Positions 35,556-45,294 are shown, counted from the first letter of the stretch. The stretch: 64,000 nt of DNA from Tomitella biformata AHU 1821 (GCF_000524475.1 NZ_BAVQ01000043.1:1-64000), one strand, 5' to 3'. The notes: a model not told the origin generated them from the letters alone. Program-made: numbers and translations.

Positions 35556-36263
35556 CTAGGCGGCGGCCAGATGCGACTGCACGGACTCGATCCGGCCATC
35601 CGTGATCACCACGGTCGCGTCGACGCCGGTGGGTGTGCCCGGAGCCAGCGATTCGAGATCGTGGCTGACGAGCACGGCGGCCAGATTGCGTCGGCGCACC
35701 AGCTCTGCGATCAACGTGATCACCGCGCGGCTGCGCTCGGAGTCCAGCGCGGACGTCGGCTCGTCGATTAGCAGCAACGACGGCGTGCCCATCATCGCTC
35801 GCGCGATATTCACCCGCTGGCGCATGCCGCCGGACAGCTCGTGCGGCCTGCGCTCTGCGGAGTCCGCCATGCCGACCTCCTCGAGCAGGGCCATCGCCTC
35901 GCCGCGGTGCTTAGCAGGCTTGCCGCCCCGCATGCTCACCGTCAGCAGCAGCTGCTCCACCGCCGTCAGCGAGGGCAGTAGGTTGTCCGCCTGGAACACG
36001 AAGCCGACCTCCTCGCGGCGGATGCGGGCACGCTCGCGGGCGGACATGTCCTCGACCTGCTTGTCACCGATCCGCACCGTCCCGGAATCCGGGGTGATCA
36101 GGGTGCCGGCCACCGCGAGGAGGCTCGACTTCCCGGAGCCCGACGGCCCGGTCAGCGCGACGAGTTCGCCGTCGGCCACCCCGAGGCTCACCTTGTCGAG
36201 TGCGGTTAGCCGGTCCCGGCCGTCGGGGAAGGTCAGGGTGGCGTTCTGGATGAACAAACTCAT
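35556..36263 (-). CDS. ABC transporter ATP-binding protein (MacB/LolD-like)
   Basis: This 235-residue ATPase has Walker A GPSGSGKSS (residues 39-47), a Q-loop in VFQADNLLPSLT, the signature LSGGMRQRVNIARAM and Walker B LLLIDEPTSALD, with the H-loop in VLVSHDLE. It belongs to the MacB/LolD/FtsE-type group that pairs with FtsX-like permeases. It lies 37 bp downstream of such a permease gene and forms one exporter with it. The substrate is unknown; antimicrobial peptides or envelope stress are common for this class. Confidence 0.92.
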   Translation of the reverse strand: MSLFIQNATLTFPDGRDRLTALDKVSLGVADGELVALTGPSGSGKSSLLAVAGTLITPDSGTVRIGDKQVEDMSARERARIRREEVGFVFQADNLLPSLTAVEQLLLTVSMRGGKPAKHRGEAMALLEEVGMADSAERRPHELSGGMRQRVNIARAMMGTPSLLLIDEPTSALDSERSRAVITLIAELVRRRNLAAVLVSHDLESLAPGTPTGVDATVVITDGRIESVQSHLAAA

Positions 36264-36300
36264 GGTGTTTCTCCTCTACCTGAAGTGTTGAGTGCGAGCT

Positions 36301-37338
36301 CTAGTTCTGCAGTGCCACGAGCGGGTCGACTGTGGTGACCGTCCGCACTGCGAGCAGCGCGCCGATCAGGCCGAGAGCGGCCATCGCAAGCATCGGCAGC
36401 AGGACCCCGCTCACGGTGAGCAAGATCGGCACCACGGAGCCAGCGGCCAGCGCCAGGCCGATCCCGAGGACCGCACCGATCGTCTGCCCGACGAGCAGCA
36501 CCAGCAGAGCCTGGCCGATGCCGTCCTTCAGCAGGTAGCTCTTGTCCCCGCCCATCGCCCGGACCACGGCCAGGTCATGACGTCGCTGCTGCGTCCAGAC
36601 GGTGAAGAAGGCGCCGACCACCAGTGCTGAGATCGCGAGGACCATCGCCTGCATCGCCAGCAGTGAGCCGTGCTCGGAGCTGTAACCGGGCACCGCGGCG
36701 GTCGCGTCCTTCATGTCCATCGCGTCGGTGCCGGGCACTGCGGGCGCTTCCCCGCCGGCCAGGACCACGGCGCTGACCTCCTGGCCATGCGCCAGCGTCT
36801 GCCACGTGCCAACGGTCGTGTAGGCAACCGCCGTGTGGGCGAAGAAGTCCGGCGCGGCGATACCGCTGACGGTCAGCTGCTCCGCTCCGACGGTGATGGA
36901 CTGGCCGAGCTTGATACCCAGATCATCGGCCTGCTCGGACGAGATCATGATGTCGCCGTCCGCGGGCTGTGCGCCCGACTCGGGCTGTGGAACCAATGTC
37001 TGGTCCGCGCCGAACACCGTCACCGCGGAGGCCTTCTGCCCCACCGTCAGGCGGGTGGTGCTGATACCCAGGCGCGATGCGTCCCCACCGGCCGTCAGCT
37101 GCTGGACGGCGCTCTGGTCTAGCGCGCTCTCGGAGAGCGACGGACTCTGGCCCTCGGCCGGAGCCTGCACGACGAGCGTCTTACCGGGCAATCGGGTCAC
37201 CGCCGAGATCGATTGGTTGCCAAGGCCGTTGGTGAGCGCGGACAGTGCCACCACCATGAAGCTCATCATCGCGATGACGGCGACGATCAAGGCGAAACGG
37301 CCCCTGGCGAATTTGATGTCCCGGATACCGATAAACAC
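36301..37338 (-). CDS. ABC transporter permease, FtsX/MacB-like
   Basis: This 345-residue protein starts at the GTG at 37336-37338. It has one N-terminal helix (FALIVAVIAMMSFMVVALSAL), a large extracytoplasmic domain of about 190 residues, then three C-terminal helices with the FtsX-domain sequence TVWTQQRRHDLAVVRAMGGDKSYLL between them. This is the half-transporter layout (four helices, dimeric). The cognate ATPase is directly downstream. The gene is divergent from the histidine kinase gene, whose two-component system probably controls it. Confidence 0.88.
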   Translation of the reverse strand: MFIGIRDIKFARGRFALIVAVIAMMSFMVVALSALTNGLGNQSISAVTRLPGKTLVVQAPAEGQSPSLSESALDQSAVQQLTAGGDASRLGISTTRLTVGQKASAVTVFGADQTLVPQPESGAQPADGDIMISSEQADDLGIKLGQSITVGAEQLTVSGIAAPDFFAHTAVAYTTVGTWQTLAHGQEVSAVVLAGGEAPAVPGTDAMDMKDATAAVPGYSSEHGSLLAMQAMVLAISALVVGAFFTVWTQQRRHDLAVVRAMGGDKSYLLKDGIGQALLVLLVGQTIGAVLGIGLALAAGSVVPILLTVSGVLLPMLAMAALGLIGALLAVRTVTTVDPLVALQN

Positions 37339-37521
37339 TGCGGGTTCCTTTCCTGCTCACACTGGAATGTGTGCTTGGCTGGTGTGCTTCCAGCTTCACA
37401 GCTCCCCCCGCCCGAAACATCGTGGAAGAGTCTGGTCTTGCAGAGTCGATCGACTCAGCCACGTATCCATCGAAAGTTGTAGAGGCCGGCAAACTCGGCG
37501 GGGCGAGCGATACTGGGACCT

Positions 37522-38730
37522 GTGACTTCTTCGACTGCAACACTCGGCGGGGACCGCCCGGTGCTGATCGCCGGCCACGTGCTGTTCACGGTGCTGCTGA
37601 CGCTCGGGGCCATCCGCGCGCTCACCACGACCGACTCCCCCATATCGGTCGCCGTCGCCATCGCGGTGGTCGCCGCCTGGTACTACGGGGGCGCGGCCTG
37701 GGTGCGGGACAAGGGCCTGACCCGGCAGCGAGTGTGGCTGCTGGTGCTGCTCGTCGGCTGGCTCGCGCTGGTGATGATCTCCTCGGAGTTCATCTGGCTG
37801 GCGTTCCTGTTCGCGATGCTGGCGTGGCACCTGATCCCGCTGCCGTGGTCCATTGGCCTAGAGGTCCTCGTCGCCGTGATCGCGGTGGTCGGATACTCCT
37901 GGCACCAGGGCGCCGTGGTGGCTGGCGCGGTGTTCGGCCCGGTCATCGGCATCGCCTCCGCGGCCGTGATGACGGAGGTCTACCAGCGGCTCAGGTCGCA
38001 GTCCGAGGAGCGCAAGATGCTGCTCGACGAGTTGATCCGCACCCAGCAGGCCCTCGCCGTACGGGAGCGCGAGACCGGCCGCCTAGCCGAGCGGGAGCGT
38101 CTCGCCCGCGACATCCACGACACCGTCGGCCAATCCCTGGCCAGCGTGATCCTGCTGCTGCGCGCCGCCATGGGCCAGGATGCGACCGACCAGGCCCACC
38201 AGACTCAGCTGCGTACAGCGCTCGACACCACGCTGACCGCGCTGAGCGAGACCCGCCGCTTCGTCCGAGGCCTCGGCCCGGAGGTGATCGAGAAGCACGG
38301 GCTGCGCTCGGCGCTGGGCACCCTCGCCGCCGAAGCCACCGCACTGGGCATCCCCACCACCTTCGCGGAATACGGTCGGCCGCAACAGATTCCGCTGCCG
38401 TACGAGGTCGCGCTGCTACGCGCGGCCCAGGAGGCGGTCGCGAACGCACGCACCCATGCCAAGCCCACCTCGGTCACGATCACCCTGACCTACCTCGACG
38501 ACGAGGTCAGCATCGACATCATCGACGACGGCATCGGGTTCAACCCCGCCGAGGCCACCGGCCCCGCCGCCCCGCCACGCGCCGACGGCAGCGGCTACGG
38601 CCTCACTGCCATGCGCGGCCGCATCCACGAGTGTGGCGGCCAGGTCATCATCGAATCCGAACCCGGCGGCGGCACCGCGCTGCACGCCGCAATCCCCCTG
38701 GAGGCCCCCATGATTGAGAGCCAGCCGTGA
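37522..38730 (+). CDS. Sensor histidine kinase, NarL/LiaS class
   Basis: This 402-residue kinase has an N-terminal membrane part with five to six helices (about residues 13-150) and no large extracytoplasmic sensor domain, an intramembrane-sensing arrangement. The HisKA_3 box ERLARDIHDTVGQSL gives the phospho-acceptor H199. The HATPase domain has EAVANARTHAKP, DDGIGFN and GYGLTAMRGR. Such kinases often sense envelope stress through a neighbouring exporter. The stop overlaps the response regulator start (GTGA). It is divergent from the ABC permease gene. Confidence 0.92.
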   Translation: MTSSTATLGGDRPVLIAGHVLFTVLLTLGAIRALTTTDSPISVAVAIAVVAAWYYGGAAWVRDKGLTRQRVWLLVLLVGWLALVMISSEFIWLAFLFAMLAWHLIPLPWSIGLEVLVAVIAVVGYSWHQGAVVAGAVFGPVIGIASAAVMTEVYQRLRSQSEERKMLLDELIRTQQALAVRERETGRLAERERLARDIHDTVGQSLASVILLLRAAMGQDATDQAHQTQLRTALDTTLTALSETRRFVRGLGPEVIEKHGLRSALGTLAAEATALGIPTTFAEYGRPQQIPLPYEVALLRAAQEAVANARTHAKPTSVTITLTYLDDEVSIDIIDDGIGFNPAEATGPAAPPRADGSGYGLTAMRGRIHECGGQVIIESEPGGGTALHAAIPLEAPMIESQP

Positions 38731-39347
38731 TCCGACTGCTGTTGGTGGACGACCACCCCGTCGTCCGCGCAGGCCTGCGTGCCGTGCTCGGCGTCGCCGA
38801 GGGTATCGAGGTGGTCGCCGAAGCAGGCAACGCTGCCGAGGCTGTGCAGCGGGTGCGGGACGGCAGCAACATTGATGTGGTTCTCATGGACCTGCGGTTG
38901 GGCGACGGCGCCGACGGGGTGGCCGCCACCAGCGAGATCCGCGCGCTCGCCCACCCACCCCGAGTGCTGATCCTGACCACCTATGAGACGGACACCGATA
39001 TCCTGCGTGCGGTGGAGGCCGGTGCCACCGGCTACCTCCTCAAGGATGCCGACCCCGACGCGCTGGTCCGCGCGATCCACGCCGCCGCCGCCGGCGAGAC
39101 CGTGCTCGCACCGGTGGTCGCCTCCCGACTGCTGGGCCGGATGCAGTCCCCCGACAGGGCATTGACCAGCCGGGAGCTGGATATCCTGGGGTGCGTGGCA
39201 CATGGCGACTCCAACAAGGACATCGCCCGGGCGTGCGCCATCTCCGAGGCCACCGTCAAGTCGCACCTAGTGCACATCTTCGACAAGCTGGAGGTCGACA
39301 GCCGCACCAAGGCGGTGCAGGTGGCTCGGGTGAAGGGTCTGCTCTGA
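38727..39347 (+). CDS. Response regulator, NarL/LuxR class
   Basis: This 206-residue protein starts at the GTG overlapping the kinase stop. The receiver domain (LLLVDDHPVVRAGL) has phospho-acceptor D55 (LMDLRL), the conserved Thr/Lys in LTTYET and LLKDAD, and the C-terminal LuxR helix-turn-helix starts LTSRELDILGCVAHGDSNKDIA and continues ISEATVKSHLVHI. It probably activates the divergent ABC exporter genes when phosphorylated by the adjacent kinase. A terminator follows. Confidence 0.93.
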   Translation: MIRLLLVDDHPVVRAGLRAVLGVAEGIEVVAEAGNAAEAVQRVRDGSNIDVVLMDLRLGDGADGVAATSEIRALAHPPRVLILTTYETDTDILRAVEAGATGYLLKDADPDALVRAIHAAAAGETVLAPVVASRLLGRMQSPDRALTSRELDILGCVAHGDSNKDIARACAISEATVKSHLVHIFDKLEVDSRTKAVQVARVKGLL

Positions 39348-39377
39348 GCGTGGCCGCGGAGATCGGGACACGGCAAA

Positions 39378-39424
39378 GAGGGGCGCTCAGTCCGCCGCGG
39401 GATACGGCCGGCCGAGCGCCCCTC
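39378..39424. terminator. Bidirectional terminator between the response regulator and MHS transporter genes
   Basis: gaggggcgctc (39378-39388) pairs perfectly with gagcgcccctc (39414-39424) around a 25-nt GC-rich loop, between convergent genes. Confidence 0.7.
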
Positions 39425-39437
39425 CATGTGGGTCCGT

Positions 39438-40787
39438 CTAGTCGGTCTGAAGCTCCGTGCCCTTGGTCTCCGTGATGAAGAAGACCGCGCCCAGCGTCAG
39501 CGCCGCACAGAAGACGAAGTATCCGGCCGGCGCCAGCGAGTGGCCCGTCATGTGGATCAGCCACACCGCGATGAACGGCGCCGTGCCCCCGAGCAGGGTG
39601 TTCGTGATGTTGTTGCCGAGGGCCAGGCCGCTGTAGCGGACCGAGGCCTTCAACATCTCGACATAGGTGACGTAGGACGCGCCGTTGGTCACCGACACCG
39701 CGATGAACAGGACGCTCTGCCCGACAATGGCCTGCCACACGCTGCCGCCAGACATCATCATGAACATCGGGATGCCCAGCACCAGGGCTGCGCCGCTGCC
39801 GGCGAACAACACCGGCCGGCGGCCGAAGCGGTCGGCGGCGTAGCCGGCGAGCGGAAGGGTGATCACGCCGAGCACCAGTGCGAACGACGTCGAGAGGAAG
39901 GCGATGTTCGACGAGTGGCCACCGGCGGTGCGCAGGTAGGTGGCCGCGTAGACCGACGCGATGTAGTAGCCGCCGGTGATCAGCGCACCGAGAAAGATGA
40001 TCTTGACCAGGCTCGCCTTCGACGTACGCAACAGCTCCAGCACGGGGACCTTCTTCGTCTCACCGCTGTCCGCCATGTCCTTGAACTGCTCCGTGTCCTC
40101 CAGGTTGCGGCGCATCCACACGCCGATGACCCCGATCACTAGGCTCAGCAAGAACGGCAGGCGCCAAGCCCAGTCGAGGATCTCCTCGTCGGTGAACACC
40201 GAGGTCAGGGCGAGGACCAGCAGCGAGGCGATCAACGACCCGATGTAGGTGCCGGTGTTGACCATGGAGGTCAGCGTGGCCCGTCGATGCGTCGGAGCGG
40301 ACTCCGCCACGAACGCGTTGGCGCCGCCGAGCTCGCCGCCCGCCGCGAATCCCTGCAGGCAGCGCGCCAGGACCAGCAGCACCGTCGCCCAGACGCCGAG
40401 GGTCACGTAGCCGGGCAGCAGCCCGATCGCCGCCGTCGCGATCACCATCAGCAGGATCGTCCAGGAGAGGGCGTTCTTCCGGCCGTACTTATCACCCATG
40501 TGCCCGAAGAAGATGCCACCAGGGATCCGCATGAAGAATGCGACGGCGAACGTCGCGAACGTCTCCATCAGCGCGGTGGTGTCATCGCCGGACACAAAGA
40601 ACAGCGTGGCGATGAAGGTCGCCATGTAGCCGTAGATGCCGAAGTCGTAGTACTCGACCACGGTGCCGATAACGGCTGCACGGACGACCTTGAGCGGGGA
40701 CTGCTTGGGCTGCTCCTGCTCCGATGACAACTGTGGAGAAGGTTCCTTGCTGGACGGATTGTCCGCCAGTGTTTCCGTGGTGGTCAT
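39438..40787 (-). CDS. MFS transporter of the metabolite:H+ symporter (MHS) family
   Basis: This 449-residue, 12-helix protein has a polar N-terminus of 35 residues. ATVVEYYDFGIYGYMAT-like sequence (VIGTVVEYYDFGIYGYMA) and PGGIFFGHMGDKYGRKNALSWT are typical of the MHS/ShiA/PcaT group, which imports organic and aromatic acids or osmolytes. Start ATG 40787 has GAGG upstream. It is the last gene of the minus-strand set behind the IclR-controlled promoter, with the flavoprotein gene 42 bp upstream, so it probably imports the substrate of this pathway. Confidence 0.9.
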   Translation of the reverse strand: MTTTETLADNPSSKEPSPQLSSEQEQPKQSPLKVVRAAVIGTVVEYYDFGIYGYMATFIATLFFVSGDDTTALMETFATFAVAFFMRIPGGIFFGHMGDKYGRKNALSWTILLMVIATAAIGLLPGYVTLGVWATVLLVLARCLQGFAAGGELGGANAFVAESAPTHRRATLTSMVNTGTYIGSLIASLLVLALTSVFTDEEILDWAWRLPFLLSLVIGVIGVWMRRNLEDTEQFKDMADSGETKKVPVLELLRTSKASLVKIIFLGALITGGYYIASVYAATYLRTAGGHSSNIAFLSTSFALVLGVITLPLAGYAADRFGRRPVLFAGSGAALVLGIPMFMMMSGGSVWQAIVGQSVLFIAVSVTNGASYVTYVEMLKASVRYSGLALGNNITNTLLGGTAPFIAVWLIHMTGHSLAPAGYFVFCAALTLGAVFFITETKGTELQTD

Positions 40788-40829
40788 GAATTCCTCATTA
40801 CTGGTTGTAGTGCCCACGATCGATCCGAT

Positions 40830-42257
40830 TCAGATGCGGGCAGACTGCAGATCCGTGGCGTTCTGGCCGGCGATCCGGCCCATCGTGAGGGCGTTCGCCA
40901 CCGCGTTTCCGCCGCCGACATACCGAAGCCCGAGGACGCCCGCGCCAGCCTCGCCGGCCGCGAACAAGCCGGGAATGCGAATGCCGCTGTGGTCGAGGAC
41001 CGCCGCGGCACTGTCGATCTCCAACCCCGCGTGCGTGCACACCAGTTCGGCGGGGAGCATCATCACGGCGTAGAAGGGTCCCTGCCCGATGGGCTCGGGG
41101 TTCTCGGTGGACCCCTTGTTCGCGAGGGTGCGGTCGCGCTGAAAATCCTCGTCGACACCGTGCGGAAGTTGCGCGTTCCAGCGGGTGACGGCGCTCTCGA
41201 GCGCCGCCGCCGGCACTCCCATCAGCTCGGCGAGATCGGTGAGCGTCGCGGCCCGCAGGGTGCGGCCGGCGGCAGCTTCCTCCGCCACCCGCTCCGCGTC
41301 CCAGTCCGCGTACCCGGCTGGCAAGCCGAGGCGCCCGGCATCGTCGAACACGGCCCAGACGCTGCCGGGCTGCGCGGCCATGATGCCCGTGGAGACCGCG
41401 TAGGATGCGTCCTCGTCCATGAACCGTCGACCATGGCCATTGATGTAGATCCGCGACTTCGGGGGGAAGCCGGACTGCCAGTGGTGGAACCGTTGGAAGT
41501 ACGCGGTGGGCAGGATCAGGCCCCAGCCGTCGCCGGCGATCGCGGCGTCGGCCTGCTCGCCGAAGACGAGGTGGTCGCCGCGGCTGCCGGGCGCGGCGAC
41601 GACGAACAGCGCGTCGCCGGCCAGCCGAGAATCAGGGTAATAGCGGTCCAGCAACTCGGGGTTCTGAGCGAACCCGCCGGTGGTGACGATGACCGCGCCC
41701 GCGCGCACCTCGACGTCGTCGGCCACTACTCCCACGACCCGCCCGTCCTCGATCAGCAACGACTGCACCCGAGTGCCCAAGATCGCCTCGATTCCGAGTT
41801 CGCGGCGTCTACCGTCCAGCGCCCGGACCAGGCCATAGCCCTGGTCCTTCGGCACATGTCCGCGCCAGACATCCTCGACGCCAGCCTGGCACAGCCCCGG
41901 CATATGCGCATTCGCCGACTCGAGGGCGGGGATCTCCACGCCGAGCCCGACCAGCCACTCGAGCGTCGGCCCTGCCTGCTCGCAGAATGTCCGGATCAAT
42001 CCGGGCTTGAGCATCCAATGGTTCAGGTCCATGTAGTGCTGGTAGAACTTCTCGGCCGTGTCCTCGATGCCCAGGCCGCGTTGAACGCTGGTGCCGGCCG
42101 CCGTGAACAGGCCGGCGGACAGCGAGGTGGAGCCGCCCAACTCGCGCTCGGCCTCGAACAACAGGACCGACGCGCCCTTCTCGGCAGCCGACACGGCCGC
42201 CGCCAGGCCGGCGCCGCCGCCGCCGACGACGATCACGTCACACATCTGTTCGGTCAT
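40830..42257 (-). CDS. FAD-dependent dehydrogenase (fumarate reductase/3-ketosteroid dehydrogenase-like)
   Basis: This 475-residue flavoprotein has the FAD-binding [23 protein letters not shown] at the N-terminus, [12 protein letters not shown], a capping domain, and C-terminal FAD contacts ([39 protein letters not shown]). It belongs to the FAD_binding_2 family with fumarate reductases and 3-ketosteroid delta1-dehydrogenases, which introduce or remove C=C bonds next to carbonyls. I see no specific steroid-site evidence. Its start overlaps the upstream SDR stop by 20 bp, so the two are translationally coupled. Confidence 0.85.
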   Translation of the reverse strand: MTEQMCDVIVVGGGGAGLAAAVSAAEKGASVLLFEAERELGGSTSLSAGLFTAAGTSVQRGLGIEDTAEKFYQHYMDLNHWMLKPGLIRTFCEQAGPTLEWLVGLGVEIPALESANAHMPGLCQAGVEDVWRGHVPKDQGYGLVRALDGRRRELGIEAILGTRVQSLLIEDGRVVGVVADDVEVRAGAVIVTTGGFAQNPELLDRYYPDSRLAGDALFVVAAPGSRGDHLVFGEQADAAIAGDGWGLILPTAYFQRFHHWQSGFPPKSRIYINGHGRRFMDEDASYAVSTGIMAAQPGSVWAVFDDAGRLGLPAGYADWDAERVAEEAAAGRTLRAATLTDLAELMGVPAAALESAVTRWNAQLPHGVDEDFQRDRTLANKGSTENPEPIGQGPFYAVMMLPAELVCTHAGLEIDSAAAVLDHSGIRIPGLFAAGEAGAGVLGLRYVGGGNAVANALTMGRIAGQNATDLQSARI

Positions 42258-43035
42258 GTTGTGGAACTCCAGACTCCGCACGGATGCGGTGGTACAGCCC
42301 ATTCGAGACAAGGCCGCCATCCACGGTGACCTCGCTGCCGTTCATGTAGGTAGATCGGTCGGACAGCAGGAATACCACTGCGTCGCTGATCTCGTCGACG
42401 GTGCCCATCCGCCCCGCCGGGACGCTGTCCAGGGACGACGCCACGAACGCGTCCGCGCCCTCGAGCAGCGGCGTCCCGACTAGGCCGGGGTGCACAGAGT
42501 TGACCCGGATGTGCCACTTGGCCAGGGTTCCGGCGGCGGACTTCGACAGCCCGGTCAGCCCCCACTTGCTCGCGGCGTAGGCCGCCGAGAAGTAGCCGAC
42601 CTGGCCGGAGATCGACGAGATGTTGACGATAGAGCCGCCGCCGCTGTCCCGCATAAACGGCGCCACCGCCTTCATGCCGTAGAACGCCCCGGACAGGTTG
42701 ATGCGCAGAGTCTGCTCCCAGACCTCGTCTGGGGTCTCCATCAACTCCAGCCGCCGGGAGATGCCGGCGTTGTTGACCAGCCCACCGAGCTGGCCAGTCG
42801 CGGCGCGGATCTGGTCCACCACCCGGGCCCAAGCGGCCGGGGAGCTGACGTCGAGCTCATAGGGCGTCGCCGTCCCGCCTGCCGCCCTGATCTCCGCCGC
42901 CACCTGGCTGGGGTCCTCGATGTCGGCGACGCACACGTGGCTGCCGCGCGCTGCGAGGGTCCGGGCGTGGTTGGCCCCCATGCCGGATGCCGCACCGGTG
43001 ACAAGCACCACCTGCGGACATGTCCCATCAGACAT
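42238..43035 (-). CDS. Short-chain dehydrogenase/reductase, catabolic cluster (first)
   Basis: This 265-residue SDR has [12 protein letters not shown] for cofactor binding, a D after the second strand (VCVADIED) indicating NAD, NNAG ([10 protein letters not shown]), catalytic Ser in [11 protein letters not shown] and YAASK. Chosen start ATG 43035 lies inside the end of the neighbouring SDR gene (8-bp overlap), and its end overlaps the flavoprotein gene. It is probably an alcohol or ketone dehydrogenase acting in the same pathway. Confidence 0.87.
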   Translation of the reverse strand: MSDGTCPQVVLVTGAASGMGANHARTLAARGSHVCVADIEDPSQVAAEIRAAGGTATPYELDVSSPAAWARVVDQIRAATGQLGGLVNNAGISRRLELMETPDEVWEQTLRINLSGAFYGMKAVAPFMRDSGGGSIVNISSISGQVGYFSAAYAASKWGLTGLSKSAAGTLAKWHIRVNSVHPGLVGTPLLEGADAFVASSLDSVPAGRMGTVDEISDAVVFLLSDRSTYMNGSEVTVDGGLVSNGLYHRIRAESGVPQHDRTDV

Positions 43036-43864
43036 GCTGAGAGCCGCCATCGACTGCGATCGAGTTGCCGGTGATGTAGCGGGCGCTGTCCGAGAGCAGG
43101 AACAGCAGCGCGCCGAAGACCTCTTCGGGGGCGCCCAGCCGATGCAGCGGCACCGCGTTGAGCGCGTTCTCGAGCGCGACCGGGTCCTGCTGCACCCAGC
43201 GGGTCATCTCAGTGTCGATGTAGCCCGGCGCGATCGCGTTCACGCGGATCCCCACATCGCCGAGCTCCACGGCGAGCGACTCGGTCAGGTGCGCGACTGC
43301 CGCCTTCGAGGTGCAGTAGGCGCCGCGCCCCCTGCGGATGCGGGTGGCTGACACAGAGGACATATTGACGATGGCCCCACCCGGCGCCATGCGCTTGGCC
43401 GCGGCCTGCGCCCCGAACAGGACGCCTTGGACGTTGATCGCGAGGACCGACGTGATCTGCTGCGGGGTGATGTCCTCGATCAGCCCGAAGGGGAAGATCC
43501 CTGCGTTGTTCACCCAGAAGTCGAGGCGGCCGAACTCCTGTATCGCGGTCTCCGCCAAAGCGTCGAGCCCGGCGGTGTCTGTGACGTCCACCCGGGCGGC
43601 AACCACTCGGCCCGGCTCGTCCACGAGCGCAGCCGCGCCGAGCCCGCCGTTGATCTCCAACGCCGTGCCCGCCATCTGGTCCTCGTTGATGTCCGCGGCG
43701 ACAACGTGCACTCCGCGGGCGGCGAGGCCAGCCGCGAATACCGCGCCCATGCCCTGCGCAGCGCCGGTCACCACCGCGACCTTGCCTAGCATCTCGGGAT
43801 AGTGCGCGCGCAGCTGTTCGGTGTTGGTGCGGCCCGGGTTCTCGCTCTGGATGGTCTGGGTCAT
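43028..43864 (-). CDS. Short-chain dehydrogenase/reductase, catabolic cluster (second)
   Basis: This 278-residue SDR has a 25-residue N-terminal extension, the cofactor motif [15 protein letters not shown]-favouring Asp in [13 protein letters not shown] in [12 protein letters not shown], Ser in [11 protein letters not shown] and YCTSK. The C-terminal AVDGGSQHV is typical. It shares limited identity with the adjacent SDR, so the pair is not a recent duplication. It is followed at once by that SDR and preceded by a SnoaL-like gene in the same apparent operon. Confidence 0.87.
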   Translation of the reverse strand: MTQTIQSENPGRTNTEQLRAHYPEMLGKVAVVTGAAQGMGAVFAAGLAARGVHVVAADINEDQMAGTALEINGGLGAAALVDEPGRVVAARVDVTDTAGLDALAETAIQEFGRLDFWVNNAGIFPFGLIEDITPQQITSVLAINVQGVLFGAQAAAKRMAPGGAIVNMSSVSATRIRRGRGAYCTSKAAVAHLTESLAVELGDVGIRVNAIAPGYIDTEMTRWVQQDPVALENALNAVPLHRLGAPEEVFGALLFLLSDSARYITGNSIAVDGGSQHV

Positions 43865-43912
43865 GATCTCACTCTCGTGACGGTGGGGATGGTCTGGTGA
43901 TTGCGTGTGGGT

Positions 43913-44347
43913 CTAGTTGTCGTCACGGCGCACGGTCCGGCACGCGACGCGCCACTGCCCGCCCTCGCGCACGACGCGGTCCGCCGTGGTGGTGAGGCGT
44001 ACCAGCCGGGACTGCTCGCCCTTGCGGGTCGCCACAATCTGGAGGTATAGGCGGACCGCGAGCTCGTCGTCGCCCACGCGGTCGATCGCGATATTGGTGA
44101 TGACGTGTCGGCGCGCCTCGCCCGCGGCGGCGGCGTCGGCGAAGAACGCGTCCGCGAAGTCCGTGAGCGCCGCGGTGCCGGCCACAGGCGCCGGATAGCT
44201 GGGCGAGATGAACTCGCCGTCCGCCGTGAACGTCGTTGCCCACGCCCGCGCGTCGCCCTCGTCGATCAGGTGGCTCTGCCGGCCATACAGCTGATGCAGC
44301 TCGACGAACGTCGCAACGTCGAGACTGCCGTGGCGGAATGCGTTCAT
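43913..44347 (-). CDS. SnoaL-like (NTF2-fold) protein
   Basis: This 144-residue alpha+beta cone protein of the SnoaL_4 type contains DVATFVELHQLYGRQSHLID, ARAWATTFTADGEFISPSYP, and GGQWRVACRTVRRDDN at the end. Members include polyketide cyclases, steroid isomerases, dehydratases and small subunits of oxygenases. Start ATG 44347 has GGGAG upstream. It is the first gene of the minus-strand catabolic operon and lies directly behind the palindromic operators shared with the IclR gene. Confidence 0.8.
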   Translation of the reverse strand: MNAFRHGSLDVATFVELHQLYGRQSHLIDEGDARAWATTFTADGEFISPSYPAPVAGTAALTDFADAFFADAAAAGEARRHVITNIAIDRVGDDELAVRLYLQIVATRKGEQSRLVRLTTTADRVVREGGQWRVACRTVRRDDN

Positions 44348-44394
44348 TGCGTCGACTCCCAGCTGACCGGGGCTTGCAGCGTCCCGATATGTGT

Positions 44395-44432
44395 GCGATA
44401 ATCGCACTGCCTGTGCGATTAAAGCAATCGTA
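44395..44432. promoter_or_regulatory. Palindromic operators in the IclR divergent promoter
   Basis: gtgcgat-a-atcgcac (44395-44409) is a perfect 15-bp palindrome. A related dyad, cgatt-N5-aatcg, with the same gtgcgat start, follows at 44415-44432. Both lie between the SnoaL gene and the IclR gene and are the likely binding sites of that regulator. Confidence 0.7.
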
Positions 44433-44492
44433 TGGTGCGCTGCCTCACATCGTCAAGTGCCCGTCCCCTGGGCCACGCGCATTAGGAGCCGC

Positions 44493-45215
44493 ATGACACT
44501 CGACCGGACGAACGTCCACACGCCGAAAGACCCGGTAGTGCTGGATTCAGGGATGTCCAAGACACTCCACAACGGCCTCGAGATCCTTGAGTTGCTGACG
44601 CGGCATCCGCACGGGCTCAACACCACCGACATCGCGATCGGCATCGGGGTGCACCGCACCGTCGCCCACCGCCTCATCCGCACACTCGAGGCCCATCGCC
44701 TCTGCCGCCGCGACGACCGCAAGCAGATCTATCTCGGGGCCGGCCTGGTGACGCTGGCCGAGCCTGTCGAGCAGGACCTCCGAGAGCTCGCCCGCGCAGT
44801 GCTCGAGGAGCTCGCCGACAGCCTGGAGTCGACCACGCACCTCGTCGTCCGCGAAGGCGCCGCGGAGGTCCGGGCCCTGATAGTGACCCCGCCGCGCAGC
44901 GCGCGCCCGCACATCTCGTTCCGCCCCGGGCAGGTGGACCCGATCAACAGGGGCTCGGCGGGCCTCGCCATGCTGGCCGCCCTCCCCGCGCAGGACGGTG
45001 AACGCGCCGAGGTGGCCCGCGCTCGCCAGCGCGGATTTGCCGTCACGGTCGGCGAGGTGACCCCGTCCATCACCGGAATCTCCGCCGTGGTGCCACACCG
45101 GCGGGCCGAGAGCCTCATCAGCATCGGCGTCTCCGTGTTCGACTCGTCCAACGAGGAGGAGTTGGGCGAGGCCGTGATCGCCGCGGCCCAGCAGCTCGCC
45201 GACCTCCTGCGCTGA
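44493..45215 (+). CDS. IclR family transcriptional regulator
   Basis: This 240-residue protein starts at the ATG at 44493 with AGGAG upstream. The winged helix (LEILELLTRHPHGLNTTDIA, then VHRTVAHRLIRTLEAHRLCR) is followed by the IclR effector-binding domain (LESTTHLVVREGAAEV, GSAGLAMLAALPA, VTVGEVTPSITGISAVVP). IclR proteins usually sense the pathway substrate and control a divergent catabolic operon, which fits the five minus-strand genes from SnoaL to the MHS transporter. Confidence 0.92.
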   Translation: MTLDRTNVHTPKDPVVLDSGMSKTLHNGLEILELLTRHPHGLNTTDIAIGIGVHRTVAHRLIRTLEAHRLCRRDDRKQIYLGAGLVTLAEPVEQDLRELARAVLEELADSLESTTHLVVREGAAEVRALIVTPPRSARPHISFRPGQVDPINRGSAGLAMLAALPAQDGERAEVARARQRGFAVTVGEVTPSITGISAVVPHRRAESLISIGVSVFDSSNEEELGEAVIAAAQQLADLLR

Positions 45216-45294
45216 GCACGCCGCGTCGACCGCGGCGCGCCATGGCGGCCATCACTGGACACCCCGTACGCCCACCACCGATAATCAGGTCATC

